Shown in pieces: positions 5,910 through 7,048 of a stretch of 7,048 bases of DNA; position 1 is the stretch's first letter, and the number at the start of each line of letters is the position of its first letter. Both the position numbers and the translations under genes were made by a program. The notes below the pieces were generated by a model. That model was not told where the DNA came from. It saw nothing but the letters and a program-made list of their open reading frames with translations, and searched no databases. The stretch lies in contig CAVZAB010000024.1 of NCBI GenBank assembly GCA_963773155.1, forward strand, positions 1 through 7,048. Reading direction: 5' to 3'. The stretch comes from CAVZAB01 sp963773155 (GTDB taxonomy: Bacteria; Pseudomonadota; Alphaproteobacteria; Rhizobiales; Beijerinckiaceae).

Positions 5910-6989
5910 ATGGCTCAAGTTGAAGAGAGGGGCGGGGTTGCGGAATTCGAACAGGCCGGCACCGCTGCCGCGAGCGCGCTGGCCGTCTTCGATGAAGAGA
6001 CGTTGACGCCGCTCAAACGCATCCAGCGTTTCCTGCATGCCTATCCGACCATCGTTCCCTTCTTTGTCCTGCTGCTTGGCGTCACACTTGGCGCCTCGGT
6101 CAATTGGGCCCGCTTCACCACCGGCTCCAATCTGTCGACCATTCTCCTGCAGGTGACCATTATCGGAATCCTCGGAATTGCGCAGACTTTGATCATTCTG
6201 ACCGCCGGCATCGATTTATCGGTCGGCATTGTGATGGTTCTGTCGTCGATCGTCATGGGCCGGTTGACGGTGATCATGGGCTGGCCGGTCGGTATCGGCT
6301 TTTTGTTCGGCGTTGCGATCGGCACCCTGTGCGGCTTTCTCAACGGCCTTTTGGTAACGCGCCTGAGAATGCCGCCGTTTATCGTTACCCTCGGCACCTT
6401 GTCGATTTTCACCGCCTTGAACACTTGGTATTCCCAATCGGAATCGATCCGCAATGTCGACATTAGGGAGAAGGCGCCGTTCCTGCTGGCAATGGGCGAG
6501 CCAATTCAAATCGGCACGGCGCGGATCATCTATGGTTCGCTGTTCATGCTCTTGCTCGCTTTCGTGGTCTGGTACGTCCTCAATCGGACCGCCTTCGGCC
6601 GGCATGTCTATGCGGTTGGCGATGACCGCGAATTAGCCCGGCTCGCCGGTATCAATACCGACCGGACATTGTTGGCGGTCTATATATTGGCCGGCCTCAT
6701 ATCGGCGCTGGCGGGCTGGGTGCTGATCGGTCGGGTCGGCGCGATCAGTCCAACCAGCGGTCAGGACGCCAATCTCGACAGCATCACCGCTGTCGTCATC
6801 GGCGGGACGAGCCTGTTCGGCGGGCGCGGCTCGATCGTCGGCACGTTGATTGGCGCGATGATTGTCGGCGTCTTCCGTTCCAGTGTCTCGCTGGCCGGCC
6901 TCGACGTGCTTTGGCAGCAATTTGCAGTCGGGGTACTGATCATCGTCGCCGTGGCGCTCGATCAATGGATTCGAAAGGTCTCGGCATGA
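5910..6989 (+). CDS. frcC: Sugar ABC transporter permease, FrcC-like
   Basis: A 359-residue inner-membrane permease of the BPD_transp_2 (RbsC/AraH-like) family that should work as a dimer with the FrcA ATPase. An N-terminal cytoplasmic stretch of about 45 residues precedes a series of hydrophobic helices, roughly 8 to 10, starting at TIVPFFVLLLGV (47-58). Family hallmarks are ILTAGIDLSVG (96-106), GFLNGLLVTRLRMPPFIVTLG (142-162), the likely ATPase-coupling loop GRHVYAVGDDRELARLAGIN (230-249), ITAVVIGGTSLFGGRGS (292-308) and a C-terminal DQWIRKVSA, all close to what I recall of rhizobial FrcC. The ATG at 5910 is preferred; its GAGAAGG ribosome binding site (5900-5906) is unusually close, only 3 bases away. 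A TTG at 5898 would add four residues but has no better site. The stop overlaps the frcA start. Assignment to sugar import is firm; fructose specificity is inferred. Confidence 0.9.
   Translation: MAQVEERGGVAEFEQAGTAAASALAVFDEETLTPLKRIQRFLHAYPTIVPFFVLLLGVTLGASVNWARFTTGSNLSTILLQVTIIGILGIAQTLIILTAGIDLSVGIVMVLSSIVMGRLTVIMGWPVGIGFLFGVAIGTLCGFLNGLLVTRLRMPPFIVTLGTLSIFTALNTWYSQSESIRNVDIREKAPFLLAMGEPIQIGTARIIYGSLFMLLLAFVVWYVLNRTAFGRHVYAVGDDRELARLAGINTDRTLLAVYILAGLISALAGWVLIGRVGAISPTSGQDANLDSITAVVIGGTSLFGGRGSIVGTLIGAMIVGVFRSSVSLAGLDVLWQQFAVGVLIIVAVALDQWIRKVSA
6973..6978 (+). promoter_or_regulatory. Ribosome binding site of frcA inside the end of frcC
   Basis: GAAAGG lies 7 bases before the ATG at 6986 and within frcC codons, supporting the overlapping start. 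Confidence 0.6.
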
Positions 6990-7048
6990 ATGGCCCAGTT
7001 CTTCAGGCGCGGGGCCTGGTCAAACGTTATGGCCGAGTTACCGCGCTT
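6986..7048 (+). CDS. frcA: Sugar ABC transporter ATPase, FrcA-like (5' part only)
   Basis: Only the first 21 codons are in the window: MNGPVLQARGLVKRYGRVTA followed by Leu. The ARGLVKRYGRVTAL stretch is the first beta strand and A-loop region of ABC ATPases, with the aromatic Tyr15 that stacks on ATP adenine, and matches what I recall of the start of rhizobial FrcA. The Walker A motif would follow beyond the edge. The start overlaps the frcC stop as ATGA, implying translational coupling and one transcript. The ATPase would energise import through FrcC. Truncation is due to the window end, not to a defect. Confidence 0.85.
   Translation, partial: MNGPVLQARGLVKRYGRVTAL

Noticed and set aside
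1..7048. CRISPR array, tRNA, rRNA, insertion sequence or transposase
   Set aside because: No regularly spaced repeats, no RNA gene signatures and no transposase-like protein were seen on either strand.

Overview
This window looks like chromosomal or large-replicon DNA from an alphaproteobacterium, most likely of the Rhizobiales. The base composition is GC-rich. The right-hand genes closely resemble the fructose ABC-transporter (frc) genes known from Sinorhizobium/Rhizobium. The left-hand genes belong to the cyclase/TolB-like/TPR family that is greatly expanded in Bradyrhizobium, Mesorhizobium and relatives. Family assignments rest on recalled sequence motifs, not on a database search.

Layout. 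Positions 1-605 contain no gene I can support. They hold several perfect hairpins, at 21-41, 148-170 and 491-509. Positions 606-2348 (+) encode a 580-residue class III adenylate cyclase with a central TolB-like domain and C-terminal TPR-like repeats. After a 94-bp gap (2352-2445 between stop codons) lies a convergent gene at 2446-4218 (-), encoding a 590-residue paralogue with the same architecture. In this second protein the usual adenine-selecting lysine is replaced by alanine. Positions 4219-4806 are a long divergent intergenic region with nested inverted repeats, a candidate sigma-70 promoter and a dyad in the probable leader of the next gene.

From 4807 to the right edge runs a sugar-import operon: frcB (periplasmic binding protein, 4807-5823), frcC (permease, 5910-6989) and the first 21 codons of frcA (ATPase, 6986-7048, cut by the window edge). 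frcB and frcC are separated by 86 bp containing an 11-bp perfect GC-rich stem-loop. frcC and frcA overlap by ATGA.

How the genes may work together. FrcB captures a sugar, probably fructose or a related monosaccharide, in the periplasm. FrcC passes it across the inner membrane and FrcA powers transport. The two cyclases are cytoplasmic and soluble; at least the first should make cAMP. A functional link between the cyclases and sugar uptake is suggested only by adjacency. The frcR-type regulator that I recall upstream of frcB in S. meliloti is not in this window; its place is taken by the divergent cyclase. I see no clearly undescribed system. The most interesting items are the mismatched cyclase pair and the RNA/DNA dyads around frcB.
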